DNA of 64,000 nucleotides from Betaproteobacteria bacterium (GTDB lineage Bacteria; Pseudomonadota; Gammaproteobacteria; Burkholderiales; SG8-41): contig JACPTK010000002.1 in NCBI GenBank assembly GCA_016192825.1, positions 1 through 64,000 of the forward strand. Reading direction: 5' to 3'. The notes beneath the pieces were generated by a model. That model saw only the letters and a list, made by a program, of their open reading frames with translations. It searched no databases and was not told the origin of the DNA. Below, in pieces: positions 50,539 through 61,684 of the stretch. How positions within the stretch are numbered: the first letter of the stretch is position 1; every line of letters begins with the position of its first letter. The position numbers were made by a program, and so were the translations under genes.

Positions 50539-51246
50539 ATGCCCGAGCATACCCTCAAGCAGTTCGACGCCGAGCTCGAGGCGGTGCGCGCGCGCGTGCT
50601 GCAGATGGGCGGGCTGGTCGAGGAGCAGATCGCGCGCGCCATGGAATCGCTCTCGAGCGGCAACACCCAGCTCGCGGTACGGGTCGTGGAGGATGACCAT
50701 CGCGTGAACGCGCTGGAGGTGGCGATCGACGAGGAGTGCAGCACCATCATCGCCCGCCGCCAGCCGGCGGCGGTGGACCTGCGGATGCTGATGATGGTGG
50801 TGAAGACCATCACCGACCTCGAGCGCATCGGCGACGAGGCGGCCAAGATCGCGCGCATGACGCAGTTGATCTACGAGGCCGACCGGCCGTTCGTGCCGCG
50901 CACGAGCGACGTGCGACACATGGCCGACGTCGCGCTTGCCATGCTGCGCAATGCACTCGATTCCTTCGCCCGGCTGGATCTCACCGTTGCCGCCAAGGTG
51001 GTGCGCCAGGACGAAAGCGTCGATGACGCCTTTCGCGGCATCCTGCGCCAGCTCATCACGTTCATGATGGAAGATCCGCGCACCATCTCGCATACGCTCG
51101 AGATCCTGTTCATCGCCAAGGCGATCGAGCGCATCGGCGACCACGCCAAGAACATGTCCGAGTACGTGGTCTACATGGTGAAGGGCAAGGACGTGCGCCA
51201 CACCGGGCCCGAAGCCGTCGAGCGCGAAGCGCTCACGCAGCATTAG
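50539..51246 (+). CDS. phoU: Phosphate-specific transport system accessory protein PhoU
   Basis: MPEHTLKQFDAELEAVRARVLQMGGLVEEQIARAMESL, DLERIGDEAAKIARM, RIGDHAKNMSEYVVYMVKGKDVRH. Confidence 0.95.
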   Translation: MPEHTLKQFDAELEAVRARVLQMGGLVEEQIARAMESLSSGNTQLAVRVVEDDHRVNALEVAIDEECSTIIARRQPAAVDLRMLMMVVKTITDLERIGDEAAKIARMTQLIYEADRPFVPRTSDVRHMADVALAMLRNALDSFARLDLTVAAKVVRQDESVDDAFRGILRQLITFMMEDPRTISHTLEILFIAKAIERIGDHAKNMSEYVVYMVKGKDVRHTGPEAVEREALTQH

Positions 51247-51282
51247 CAGCCTGTCAGATTACCAAGTCCGACGGGCTGCTAG
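51244..51282. repeat. Solo B-type hairpin overlapping the phoU stop codon
   Basis: TAGCAGCCTGTCAGATTACCAAGTCCGACGGGCTGCTAG. Confidence 0.85.
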
Positions 51283-51490
51283 GCGCCTCCAAACGCCCTC
51301 GGAGCCGTAGCGCCGCGCCTCAAGATTCCTTATACTGGCGCTGACGACCGAGAGGAAACGCCACGCAACCGATCGCATCCAGCCTTCCGAAGCGCCGCCG
51401 CATCCGGCAATCCGCCGCGGCGGCGGTTTTTTCCTGGTTCCCCGCGGCGCGGCACGCCCGCGACCGCCGCCTCGTTCCCTGGTAAGGCCC

Positions 51491-51598
51491 ATGCCCGAGT
51501 TTTCGACGCTGGCCGCCGTTGATCTGGGCTTGGGGGTTTTTGGCTCCGGCATAACCCAGATCGACCGCGGCCGCGGCGCCAGGGTTCTGAATGCCTGA
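51491..51598 (+). other. 35-codon leader ORF duplicating the ppx N-terminus, overlapping the ppx start
   Basis: MPEFSTLAAVDLGLGVFGSGITQIDRGRGARVLNA-stop; TGA at 51596..51598 overlaps ppx codons 2-3. Confidence 0.6.
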
Positions 51599-53117
51599 AT
51601 TCTCCACTCTGGCCGCGGTCGATCTCGGCTCGAACTCTTTTCACTGCCAGGTCGGTCGCGTCGTCGGAGACCAGGTCTACCCGCTCGACGCATTGCGCGA
51701 GCCCGTGCGCCTCGGGGCCGGGCTCAACAAGGACAAGCGCCTCGACGAGGCGACGCAGGAGCGGGCGCTCGCCTGCCTGAAGCGCTTCGGCGAGCGGCTG
51801 CGCGGCTTCGACAAGCACGCGGTGCGCGCGGTCGGCACCAACACGCTGCGCGTGGCCAAGAACGCCCAGCCCTTCCTCAGGAAGGCCGAGGCGGCGCTTG
51901 GCTTCCCGATCGAGGTGGTCGCGGGACGCGAGGAGGCGCGGCTGATCTACCTCGGGGTCTCGCACGAGCTGCCCGCCTCGCGCGAGAAGCGCCTGGTGGT
52001 GGACATCGGCGGCGGCTCGACGGAAGTCGTGATCGGCTCCGGCTACAAGCCGCTGCGGCTGGAAAGCCTGTTCATGGGCTGCGTCTCCTACAGCATGCGG
52101 TTTTTCGGGGACGGCAAGGTCACCAAGGGCGCGATGAAGCAGGCCGAGCTCGCGGCCCGCAACGAACTGCAGCCGATCGTCGCGAAATTCGCGCGCGGCA
52201 ACTGGCAGCAGGCGGTGGGATCCTCCGGCACCGTGCGCGCGCTCGCGGACGCCATCGAGCAGAACGGCTTCGGCGAAGGCGGCATCACCCCCGCCGGGCT
52301 CGACCGCCTGCGCGCCCACCTGATCAGGGCCGGCGACATGGACAAGGTCGAGCTTGCCGGGCTGAAGCCGGACCGCGTTCCGGTGTTTCCCGGCGGGCTG
52401 GCAATCCTGAACGCGGTGTTCTCGGAGCTCGACGTCGACTCGCTGACGGTATCGGGCGGCGCGATGCGCCAGGGCGTGCTCTACGACCTCCTGGGCCGCG
52501 TCCATCACAAGGACATGCGCGACGTCACCGTCGCGCAGTTCATGCAGCGCTATCACGTGGACGCGCTGCAGGCGCGGCGCGTCGGCGCGCTCGCCTTCGC
52601 CCTCTATCGCAAGCTGACTGCGGAAGCGGGGGAGCCGGACGAGGACGTCCTGCGCGGCATCGCGTGGGCGTCGAAGCTCCACGAGATCGGTATCTCGGTC
52701 GCCTTCAGCGGCTATCACAAGCACTCGGCCTACATCCTCGAAAACGCCGACATGCCGGGCTTCTCGCGCGACGAGCAGGCACGGCTCGCCGTGCTCGTTC
52801 AGGCGCACCGGCGCTCGCTCGCCAAGGTGGCCAAGCGGATCGACGAGCACGAGGCGAACTGGAACATGGTAATCGCCCTGCGGCTCGCGGCGCTGTTCCA
52901 TCGCAGCCGCTCCGACACGGCGCTGCCGCCGCTGCAGGTGAAGCGGCAGGGAAAGAAATTCCGCATCGCCCTGGATCCCGCCTGGCTCGCGCGCAACCCC
53001 CTCACCGTCACGGCGCTGCACGACGAGATCCAGGAGTGGGACGAGGTCGGCTTCGAACTGAAGATCCCGGAGCTGGACGAAGTCGAAACCGGGCCCGAGA
53101 TCGCCCTCGCCAGCTAG
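51591..53117 (+). CDS. ppx: Exopolyphosphatase
   Basis: MPEFSTLAAVDLGSNSFHCQVGRVVGDQVYPLDALREPVRLGAGL, VAGREEARLIYLGVSH, VVDIGGGSTEVVIG. Confidence 0.95.
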   Translation: MPEFSTLAAVDLGSNSFHCQVGRVVGDQVYPLDALREPVRLGAGLNKDKRLDEATQERALACLKRFGERLRGFDKHAVRAVGTNTLRVAKNAQPFLRKAEAALGFPIEVVAGREEARLIYLGVSHELPASREKRLVVDIGGGSTEVVIGSGYKPLRLESLFMGCVSYSMRFFGDGKVTKGAMKQAELAARNELQPIVAKFARGNWQQAVGSSGTVRALADAIEQNGFGEGGITPAGLDRLRAHLIRAGDMDKVELAGLKPDRVPVFPGGLAILNAVFSELDVDSLTVSGGAMRQGVLYDLLGRVHHKDMRDVTVAQFMQRYHVDALQARRVGALAFALYRKLTAEAGEPDEDVLRGIAWASKLHEIGISVAFSGYHKHSAYILENADMPGFSRDEQARLAVLVQAHRRSLAKVAKRIDEHEANWNMVIALRLAALFHRSRSDTALPPLQVKRQGKKFRIALDPAWLARNPLTVTALHDEIQEWDEVGFELKIPELDEVETGPEIALAS

Positions 53118-53243
53118 AGCTCGTCTCAAAAGCAGGAAATGGACAGGATTAATCGTGTCTATTCCGGTCTTGGCTTGCGGGATTGTTGAGGTACGTTCCA
53201 AACACCCCCGGGCGTCGCGCGGTGCCCAGGGCGCCCGCCGACG

Positions 53244-55250
53244 CTACCAGTGCAGCGCGCGAAACTGGGCGGTTTTCTTGCGCTGGTGATGCTGCATCCG
53301 GGCGATCACGTTGTCGAGCACGGCCAGCGCCTGGATCAGGTACGGGCCCTTGTTGAGCATCACGCACTCGGCACGCTCGGACATCGCGGCGTCCGAGATC
53401 TCGGCGCGCGACGGGCGCCCGCGCTTGACCAGCCCTTCGAGTACCTGGGTCGCCCAGATCACCGGCACGTGCGCCGCCTCGCACAACCACAGGATCTCTT
53501 CCTGGATCTCCGCCATGCGCTCGTAGCCGATTTCGACGGCGAGATCGCCGCGGGCGATCATCACGCCGAACGCATGGCTGCCGGCGCCGTGCACGATGAT
53601 ATCGGGCAGGTTTCCCACGGCGGTGCGCGTCTCGATCTTGGCGATGATGCCGAGGTCGGAGCGCCCGCGTTGCGCGAGTGCCTGCACCAGCGCGTCCATG
53701 TCGGCGGCCGAGCGCACGAACGAAAAACCAATGATGTCCGCGCGACGCGCGGCAACGTCGAGATCGGCGAGATCGGCTTCACCGAGCGCGGGCAGCGGCA
53801 GCTCGCAGTCGGGAAAATTGAGCCCCTTGCCGGGCGCGACGCGCTCGCCGCCGGGGCGCGCGTGCGTGACGCGCAACCACGCGCCGTGTTCGTCGAGCAC
53901 TTCGACCACCGTCCCGATCTTGCCGTCGTCGATCCACACGTGATGGCCGACCTTGAGCGCCGAGAACACCCGCGGCTCGCTGCACGAGATGTGCGCGGGC
54001 GCGACCGTCTGGCCGCGCCGGTTCACGCGTTTCGGCTCCCCCGGGGTCTGCGCGCGGGTCAGCAGCAGGACATCATTCTCCCCGAGCCGGATCTCGAGCG
54101 GCGCCGCGGCGATTTCGCCGATTGCGGTGGTCGCGGCGGCGGCTCGCGCGCCGCGCAGCGGCACGCGCTTGAACACCGTATCCGCGCCGAGCCACGCGCC
54201 GCGGGTCGTGCTCGTGAGGAATGTCGCGCCGGACAACCGCCTTTCGGCCAACAGCCGCCGCTCGCGCCCCCGCACGTCGACGAAATGGAGGGTGTCGCCG
54301 CGGCGCAGCTGGTCGAGCCAGGCGCGCGCCACGGTCAGCCGAGCCGGAGCATCGCCGCTCCTGCCGACCGGAGCGGGCGGGCCAGGGCGCTCCGATGCAT
54401 CGAGTATCACGCGCGCCGGCCGCAGCGGCCGGCCCCGCAGGTCGCGCTTGATCCGGATGCGCAGCAGCGGCGGCCCGGTTTCGATCGCGCCGGTGCGCAG
54501 CTTCGGCCCGCCCAGGTCCATGAGGATGCGGCACGGCCTGCCGGCCTCGCGCGCCGCGCGCCGGACGTTGCGTACCATCGCGCGCCAGGCGGCGGCGTCG
54601 TCATGCGCGCAATTGATGCGCGCGCAATCCATGCCGCCCTTCACCGCCTCGCGCACGAAACCGTAGTCGGTCGCCGCCTCGGTCGGCAGCGTCACCATGA
54701 AGCGCGTCCGGCGATTCGCCGGCGGCGGCCCGAACAGGCGGTTGGTGTGGTGGCGCAGCAGCACTTCGTCGCGCGTCATCGCGCTCGCGACGCCGGCGAT
54801 GCGCCGCCGCAGGATGCGCTTGCCCGTCATCTGCTTGAGCGCGTGGATCACCGAGTCGAGTGATGCCATGACATGGCCCTCGCAGCGCCCCAGCGACGAC
54901 AGCCCGAGCGTGGTGAGATCGCGCTGGATCGCGCGCAGGTCGTGGCGACGCAGGCCGATATACGCCGCGAGATTGGCCGCGCTTGGGTAGTACTCGCGCT
55001 TGAGCAGGTGCGGCCGCCAGCTCTTGGCGAGCGCGCTGCCCGCCGCGCGCACCGCGTCACGCAGCGCGTGCATGCGCGCCAGCAACCCGCGCACGTCCGT
55101 GATGCTGCCTTGCCAGCGTCGATCCGCGACCGCGCCTTGCGCGGGCTCCCGCAAGCGCGGCGCTTTCCCGCGCGCGCGCGCCGGGACGGTACCGTCGCGC
55201 GGGCCGGCCGCCGCCGGGACCTCGCCGCCGGAATCCGTCGTGCGGCTCAC
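53244..55250 (-). CDS. Pyruvate kinase-like protein with long N-terminal extension
   Basis: 668 aa; GGMDCARINCAHDDAAAWRAMV, CRILMDLGGPKLRTG, DIIGFSFVRSAADMDALV, LGIIAKIETRTAVGNLPDII, MIARGDLAVEIGYERMAEIQEEILWLCEAAHVPVIWATQVLE. Confidence 0.85.
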   Translation of the reverse strand: MSRTTDSGGEVPAAAGPRDGTVPARARGKAPRLREPAQGAVADRRWQGSITDVRGLLARMHALRDAVRAAGSALAKSWRPHLLKREYYPSAANLAAYIGLRRHDLRAIQRDLTTLGLSSLGRCEGHVMASLDSVIHALKQMTGKRILRRRIAGVASAMTRDEVLLRHHTNRLFGPPPANRRTRFMVTLPTEAATDYGFVREAVKGGMDCARINCAHDDAAAWRAMVRNVRRAAREAGRPCRILMDLGGPKLRTGAIETGPPLLRIRIKRDLRGRPLRPARVILDASERPGPPAPVGRSGDAPARLTVARAWLDQLRRGDTLHFVDVRGRERRLLAERRLSGATFLTSTTRGAWLGADTVFKRVPLRGARAAAATTAIGEIAAAPLEIRLGENDVLLLTRAQTPGEPKRVNRRGQTVAPAHISCSEPRVFSALKVGHHVWIDDGKIGTVVEVLDEHGAWLRVTHARPGGERVAPGKGLNFPDCELPLPALGEADLADLDVAARRADIIGFSFVRSAADMDALVQALAQRGRSDLGIIAKIETRTAVGNLPDIIVHGAGSHAFGVMIARGDLAVEIGYERMAEIQEEILWLCEAAHVPVIWATQVLEGLVKRGRPSRAEISDAAMSERAECVMLNKGPYLIQALAVLDNVIARMQHHQRKKTAQFRALHW

Positions 55251-55253
55251 CGC

Positions 55254-56753
<1,500 letters not shown>

Positions 56754-56787
56754 CTTGTTCTCCCTTCGACTGGCAGCTTCGTTCACC

Positions 56788-57231
56788 CTACAGCAGGTCC
56801 GGGGCGATCACGGCCCGCACCACGACTTGGTTCGGGCTGCGGGCCACGAGCCACCAAATCGCGCCTTTCTTGATGCTCCAGTCACCGGGTTTGCCGGTTA
56901 GCGCCAGGGCCACCGCCTGGCCAAGGGTGGGCTGATGGCCGACCACGACGACCGTGCGCTCGCCGCGCGGCCAGCCCGCCGCCTTGAGCACCGCCTGCGC
57001 GTTCGCGGAAGTCCCGACCTCGCGGACGGTCTCGAATTTCTTGGTCAGCGCCTCGGCGGTATCTTGCGCGCGGCGCGCCGGGCTCGCCAGCACCACGGCG
57101 TCCTTGGGCAGGTTCTCCTTGAGCCACGTCGCCATGCGCTCCGCCTGCTTTTCGCCCTTGGTGGTGAGCTTGCGCTCCTCGTCCGGAACACCGCTCTCGG
57201 CGTCGGCATGACGCCATAATATGAGGTCCAT
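56788..57231 (-). CDS. sixA: Phosphohistidine phosphatase SixA-like
   Basis: MDLILWRHADAESGVPDEERKLTTKGEKQAERMATWL; VVVVGHQPTLGQAVALAL. Confidence 0.9.
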   Translation of the reverse strand: MDLILWRHADAESGVPDEERKLTTKGEKQAERMATWLKENLPKDAVVLASPARRAQDTAEALTKKFETVREVGTSANAQAVLKAAGWPRGERTVVVVGHQPTLGQAVALALTGKPGDWSIKKGAIWWLVARSPNQVVVRAVIAPDLL

Positions 57232-57393
57232 GGGATTCCTCTGATCGATTTGAGGTGTCAACCGAAGGGGCTCGATGCCACCTTCTGAAACAATAGGTTA
57301 TAGAACTACCGGTCTTATCCTCAAACTCCGTAGGGGCATTTTGCGCCACTTCGGCGAAAACCCGGTCTGACCTATATCAAACAAACCGCTCGT

Positions 57394-58941
57394 TTATCGC
57401 CAAAAACGACCCGCGGCCCGGAACAGCTTCCAGGGACCCTTGAGTTCGCCCCGCAACGTCGCCGCGCGGCTGCGGCTCCACCCGAGCAGAATTCCCTTCG
57501 CCTCGGGCACGTGTTTGTCCCCCTCGCCGTCGAAACCCTGGGCAATGAGATTCGCCACGATTCCGGCGTCGTTGATCGCACCCAGCATGTCCTGAAGGCG
57601 GGACAGCCGCTTCAGGGCTTCACGCACCGGTTTTGCCTCATAGAGCCCCGCGAAAAAGTCCGCGGCGTAGCGGAACTTCTTGACCGCGATGCGCAGGCGG
57701 TGCAGCTCCTTCGTCGAGAGTTTGCCGATTTCGTGGCCGCGTTTGCGCACCCGTTGGTACCGCTTCTCCAGCACCTTCGCGGCAAAATCGCTTACCGGCG
57801 CGTCAAACACAACGCGCCGGTCAAGGTCGAGTTGGGAAGGCCAGTCCTCGGACGCAAGCCACGCCCCGAGCGAGAGCATCAGCCGTCGGTGGCGCTTGGA
57901 GCGCACCACGCGGCGCGCCTTCGCGCCGGCGCGGCTCCGCAGCTCCCGGCAGTGCCCGCTGAAGGCCTTGAGCTCACCGTGCGTGCCGAATTCCCGCTCG
58001 ATGGGAGGCAGCGTCTCCGTGACGAACACGTCCCAGTCGCGTGCCGGCCCGAGACTCGCGGCGAGCCAGGTCAGCTCCGCCACCAGGCGCGCGATCGCCG
58101 CCTCGGACATGGCTGGCCCGAATACGTCAAACGCCGAGCGCAGGCGGCGCAGAGCAACCCGCATCTGGTGCAGGTACTCGGGATCGCCGTCCGCCAGCAT
58201 GCCGCGCTCGTTCGCCTGGAGGTGCGCGATATTGGCCCGCATTACCGCCTTGAACGACTCGCCCACCGACAGAGCCGGCGTGAGCGCGGCGGGGTGCGCC
58301 CTGGCCGGTTTCGGATCCTTGCGGCGATAGAGCGCATAGCCGCGCTCCGCCTTGGAGCGGTTCTCGATCGAGAGCGGCAGGTCCTTCACGAGCTTCAGCG
58401 CGATCTCGTAGAGCTGCTGCGGGACGCCGTTCTTCAACTCGAGTTCCAGCTCGAAGACCGGCGTGCTGCGCTTGCCGCTCCGGATCATGCCCCGGTCCAT
58501 GCTCGCCTCCACGCGCGTCGCCGAATCAATTTCAAGGAGCCGGGTGCTGCGGACAAAGTCGGTGACGAATACGGGCTTCAGCCGGGCGCGCAGGCGTTCC
58601 GAGGAAAACGCCTCGGCAAGCTCGTGATGCCCGATCCGGGAAAAATCCGGCGTGGGCCCCGCCACCTCCGCCTCGTCCTCGAGGCGCCGGTGCAACCCGG
58701 CGAGGGCGGTTCCGCCGCCTTTCACGGCCTGAATCCAGCGCCCCGCTTCGCGCCGCAGCCGAAGCGCGATGCCCTGCCGCCACAGGTCGAGCCGCGGCGT
58801 ATCGAAGTAAACACTCTGCAACCGATGCCTCGAAACACGCGGGGCGCCTTTGAGCAGGGGGTGCGCCGAGAGGCGGCGCATCGCCCCGGGAGGAACCAGT
58901 AGCTTCAGCTCGATCTCGACCGGAGGGACCGCGGGTTTCAT
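57394..58941 (-). CDS. CYTH-CHAD domain protein
   Basis: VEIELKLLVPPGAMRRL (CYTH ExExK) and C-terminal CHAD-like helical region (DPEYLHQMRVALRRLRSAFDVFG; LHRLRIAVKKFRYAADFFAGLY). Confidence 0.93.
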   Translation of the reverse strand: MKPAVPPVEIELKLLVPPGAMRRLSAHPLLKGAPRVSRHRLQSVYFDTPRLDLWRQGIALRLRREAGRWIQAVKGGGTALAGLHRRLEDEAEVAGPTPDFSRIGHHELAEAFSSERLRARLKPVFVTDFVRSTRLLEIDSATRVEASMDRGMIRSGKRSTPVFELELELKNGVPQQLYEIALKLVKDLPLSIENRSKAERGYALYRRKDPKPARAHPAALTPALSVGESFKAVMRANIAHLQANERGMLADGDPEYLHQMRVALRRLRSAFDVFGPAMSEAAIARLVAELTWLAASLGPARDWDVFVTETLPPIEREFGTHGELKAFSGHCRELRSRAGAKARRVVRSKRHRRLMLSLGAWLASEDWPSQLDLDRRVVFDAPVSDFAAKVLEKRYQRVRKRGHEIGKLSTKELHRLRIAVKKFRYAADFFAGLYEAKPVREALKRLSRLQDMLGAINDAGIVANLIAQGFDGEGDKHVPEAKGILLGWSRSRAATLRGELKGPWKLFRAAGRFWR

Positions 58942-59039
58942 CACGGCTCCGCTAGCCGCTTTCGCGGCGGGAAGCTCCGGATTTCCAGTGCCGTTTCCGG
59001 CTGGATGGACCGGTCTCCGGGCAGCCTGCGTTTCCACGC

Positions 59040-61130
59040 CTAAACCTGCGCCTGTTGCGGGACGCGGGCCAGCATCTCGAGCAACATCTCCTGCGCCGAG
59101 TGACGATTCGCGCCGCGGCGGGGAGTGCGCACCTGGTAGCAGCCATCCGGCCCCATCTCCCACGCCTCGCAGTTGTCTTCGAAGTAGGGTTTCAGCCCTT
59201 CGCTGATGACGCGTTTCTTGAGCTTCGCGTCGAGCACCGGGAAACAGGTTTCCACGCGCCGGAAGAAGTTGCGGTCCATCCAGTCCGCGCTAGACAGATA
59301 GACATCCTCCGCGCCGTCGTTGTGAAAATAGAACACCCGCGTGTGTTCCAGGAAGCGGCCGACAATGGAACGCACACGGATGTTGTCCGAGACCCCTGGA
59401 ATGCCGGGCTTCAGCGCGCAGACGCCGCGCACGATGAGGTCGATCTCGACGCCGGCCTTCGATGCCTCGTAGAGCGCGGCGATGGTCTCTGGCTCGAGCA
59501 AGGCATTCATCTTGGCAATGATGCGGCCTTTCTTTCCGGCCTGGGCGTTCTGCGCCTCGTTCTGGATCGCCCGCGCGATCTGCTTGTGCAGCGTGAACGG
59601 CGATTCCCACAAATGCTTCAACTTGGTCGCGCGACCAAGCCCCGTCAACTGGATGAAAATGTCGTTGACGTCGACCCCGATCTCCTCGTTCGCGGTAAAC
59701 AGGCCGAAATCGGTGTAGAGCTTGGTGGTACGGGGATGATAGTTGCCGGTCGAAAGGTGCACGTAGCGGCGCAGCCGCTCCTCCTCCCGCCGCACCACCA
59801 TCAGCATCTTGGAGTGCGTCTTGATCCCGACCACGCCGTAGACCACGTGCGCGCCGACCTCTTCCAGCCGTTGCGCCCAGTTGATGTTAGCCTCCTCGTC
59901 GAAGCGCGCGAGCAGCTCCAACACCACCGTGACCTCCTTGCCGGACTTCGCCGCGGCGATCAGGATATCCATCAGTTCCGATTCGGCGCCGGTGCGATAC
60001 ACCGTCATCTTGATCGCGACCACCGCCGAGTCGCGCGCGGCCTGCTCAAGGAAGGCGATCACGGGCTGGAATGACTGGAACGGGTGATGAAGCAGGATAT
60101 CACCCTCCCGGATCGCACTGAACATGTCGCCTGGTCGCTCGAACTGCGCCGGCAATCCGGGGCGGAAAACCGGGAATTTGAGAGTCGACCGATCCACCAA
60201 GTCCGGCACATTGATGAGGCGTGCCAGGTTCACCGGCCCGTCCACGCGGTAAAGGTCGTCCTGACCCAGGCTGAACTGCGAGAGCAGGTATTCCGAAATC
60301 TGCGGCGAGCAGCTGTCGGCGACCTCCAGCCGCACCTCGTCGCCAAATTGCCGGTGCGGCAACTCGCCGCGCAGCGCCGTGCGCAGATTCGTCACTTCTT
60401 CCTCGTCCACGAACAGCTCGCTGTTCCTTGTCACCCGGAACTGGTAGCAGTTCACCATCTTCATTCCGGCGAAGAGATCGGCCACGCGCACGTGCAGAAC
60501 GGAGGACAGGAATACGAAATCGTATTCCGCCTTGGAGACCTCTCGCGGCAGCCGGATCACCCTCGGCAGGACGCGCGGCGCCTGCACGATGGCAATCCCC
60601 GAGTTCCGGCCGAATGCATCCTTGCCTTCAAGCTCTATGGCAAAGTTCAGGCTCTTGTTGAGTACCCGCGGGAAGGGATGCGCCGGGTCGAGCCCGATCG
60701 GCGTCAGCACCGGCATGACCTCGCGGGAAAAATAGGCTTTGACCCATTCCGCCTGCGCCGGCGTGAAATCCGAATGCCGCACGAAGCGGACGCCTTCGGC
60801 TTCGAGCCCCGGCAGGATCTCCTGGTTGAGCAACTGGTACTGCGTGGCCACCAGCTCGTGCGCCTCCTTCGCCACCTGCTTGAACACGAGCTGGGCATCC
60901 ATCCGGTCGGGGCCGATCACGGGCGTTCCGGCCTCGATCTCCGCCTGCAGCCCCGAGACGCGGATCTCGAAAAACTCGTCGAGATTGCTGGACAGGATGC
61001 ACAGGAACCGCAGCCGCTCGAGCAGCGGTGTCGCCCGATTTTCCGCCTGCGCCAGCACGCGCCGGTTGAACGCGAGCTGGCCGAGCTCGCGGTTGAGATA
61101 CAGCTCCGGGATATCGCGTGGCTTGTTCAT
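59040..61130 (-). CDS. ppk1: Polyphosphate kinase 1
   Basis: YLNRELGQLAFNRRVLAQAENRATPLLERLRFLCILSSNLDEFFEIRVSGL; HLSTGNYHPRTTKLYTDFGLFTANEEIG. Confidence 0.97.
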   Translation of the reverse strand: MNKPRDIPELYLNRELGQLAFNRRVLAQAENRATPLLERLRFLCILSSNLDEFFEIRVSGLQAEIEAGTPVIGPDRMDAQLVFKQVAKEAHELVATQYQLLNQEILPGLEAEGVRFVRHSDFTPAQAEWVKAYFSREVMPVLTPIGLDPAHPFPRVLNKSLNFAIELEGKDAFGRNSGIAIVQAPRVLPRVIRLPREVSKAEYDFVFLSSVLHVRVADLFAGMKMVNCYQFRVTRNSELFVDEEEVTNLRTALRGELPHRQFGDEVRLEVADSCSPQISEYLLSQFSLGQDDLYRVDGPVNLARLINVPDLVDRSTLKFPVFRPGLPAQFERPGDMFSAIREGDILLHHPFQSFQPVIAFLEQAARDSAVVAIKMTVYRTGAESELMDILIAAAKSGKEVTVVLELLARFDEEANINWAQRLEEVGAHVVYGVVGIKTHSKMLMVVRREEERLRRYVHLSTGNYHPRTTKLYTDFGLFTANEEIGVDVNDIFIQLTGLGRATKLKHLWESPFTLHKQIARAIQNEAQNAQAGKKGRIIAKMNALLEPETIAALYEASKAGVEIDLIVRGVCALKPGIPGVSDNIRVRSIVGRFLEHTRVFYFHNDGAEDVYLSSADWMDRNFFRRVETCFPVLDAKLKKRVISEGLKPYFEDNCEAWEMGPDGCYQVRTPRRGANRHSAQEMLLEMLARVPQQAQV

Positions 61131-61136
61131 TGCCTC

Positions 61137-61170
61137 AGGAATTTGTCGGATTCTCGGTCGACAAATTCCT
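61137..61170. repeat. Solo A-type hairpin upstream of ppk1 start
   Basis: AGGAATTTGTCGGATTCTCGGTCGACAAATTCCT. Confidence 0.85.
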
Positions 61171-61339
61171 TAGTGAGATCCGTTTGCAGATAAAGACAAA
61201 ACGGGCAGCGCCCGGACGTTTATCGGGGTTGGCGCCGGGAAAATTGCAGACAAAGCCCGCATGTCGCAGGCGCCTCCACGCGCTTCCCAATCGAATGCGC
61301 CCCGGCGTCTTGGCATTCATGAAACATGCGGGCTGGCGC

Positions 61340-61606
61340 CTATTTCCTGGGGGGTGGAACGTAGCCGGAAGCGACGTCGGCGCCCCCGCCAAAGAAGTAC
61401 TTCTCCATCTGCTGCGCGAGGTATTCGCGCGCCTTCCGGTCGGCAAGATTGAGGCGGTTTTCATTGACCAGCATTTTCTGGTGTTCGAGCCACTGGCGCC
61501 AGGCTTCCTTCGACACCTGGTCAAAGAGCCGCTTGCCGAGCTCGCCCGGATAAGGCGGAAAATCAAGGCCTTCCGCCTCACGCCCGAGCTTCACGCAATG
61601 GACCAT
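61340..61606 (-). CDS. yggX: Fe(2+)-trafficking protein YggX family
   Basis: [56 protein letters not shown]. Confidence 0.95.
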   Translation of the reverse strand: MVHCVKLGREAEGLDFPPYPGELGKRLFDQVSKEAWRQWLEHQKMLVNENRLNLADRKAREYLAQQMEKYFFGGGADVASGYVPPPRK

Positions 61607-61684
61607 TCTAGGCATGGTTCACGGTCTCAAGCTAGTGCCCGAATATTTCACGAATATTGCAAAAATCTTACGGGGGTCCGGCGC

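Noticed and set aside
51330-53201. 623-aa minus-strand ORF across ppx
   Set aside because: Antisense shadow of ppx; no recognisable motifs.
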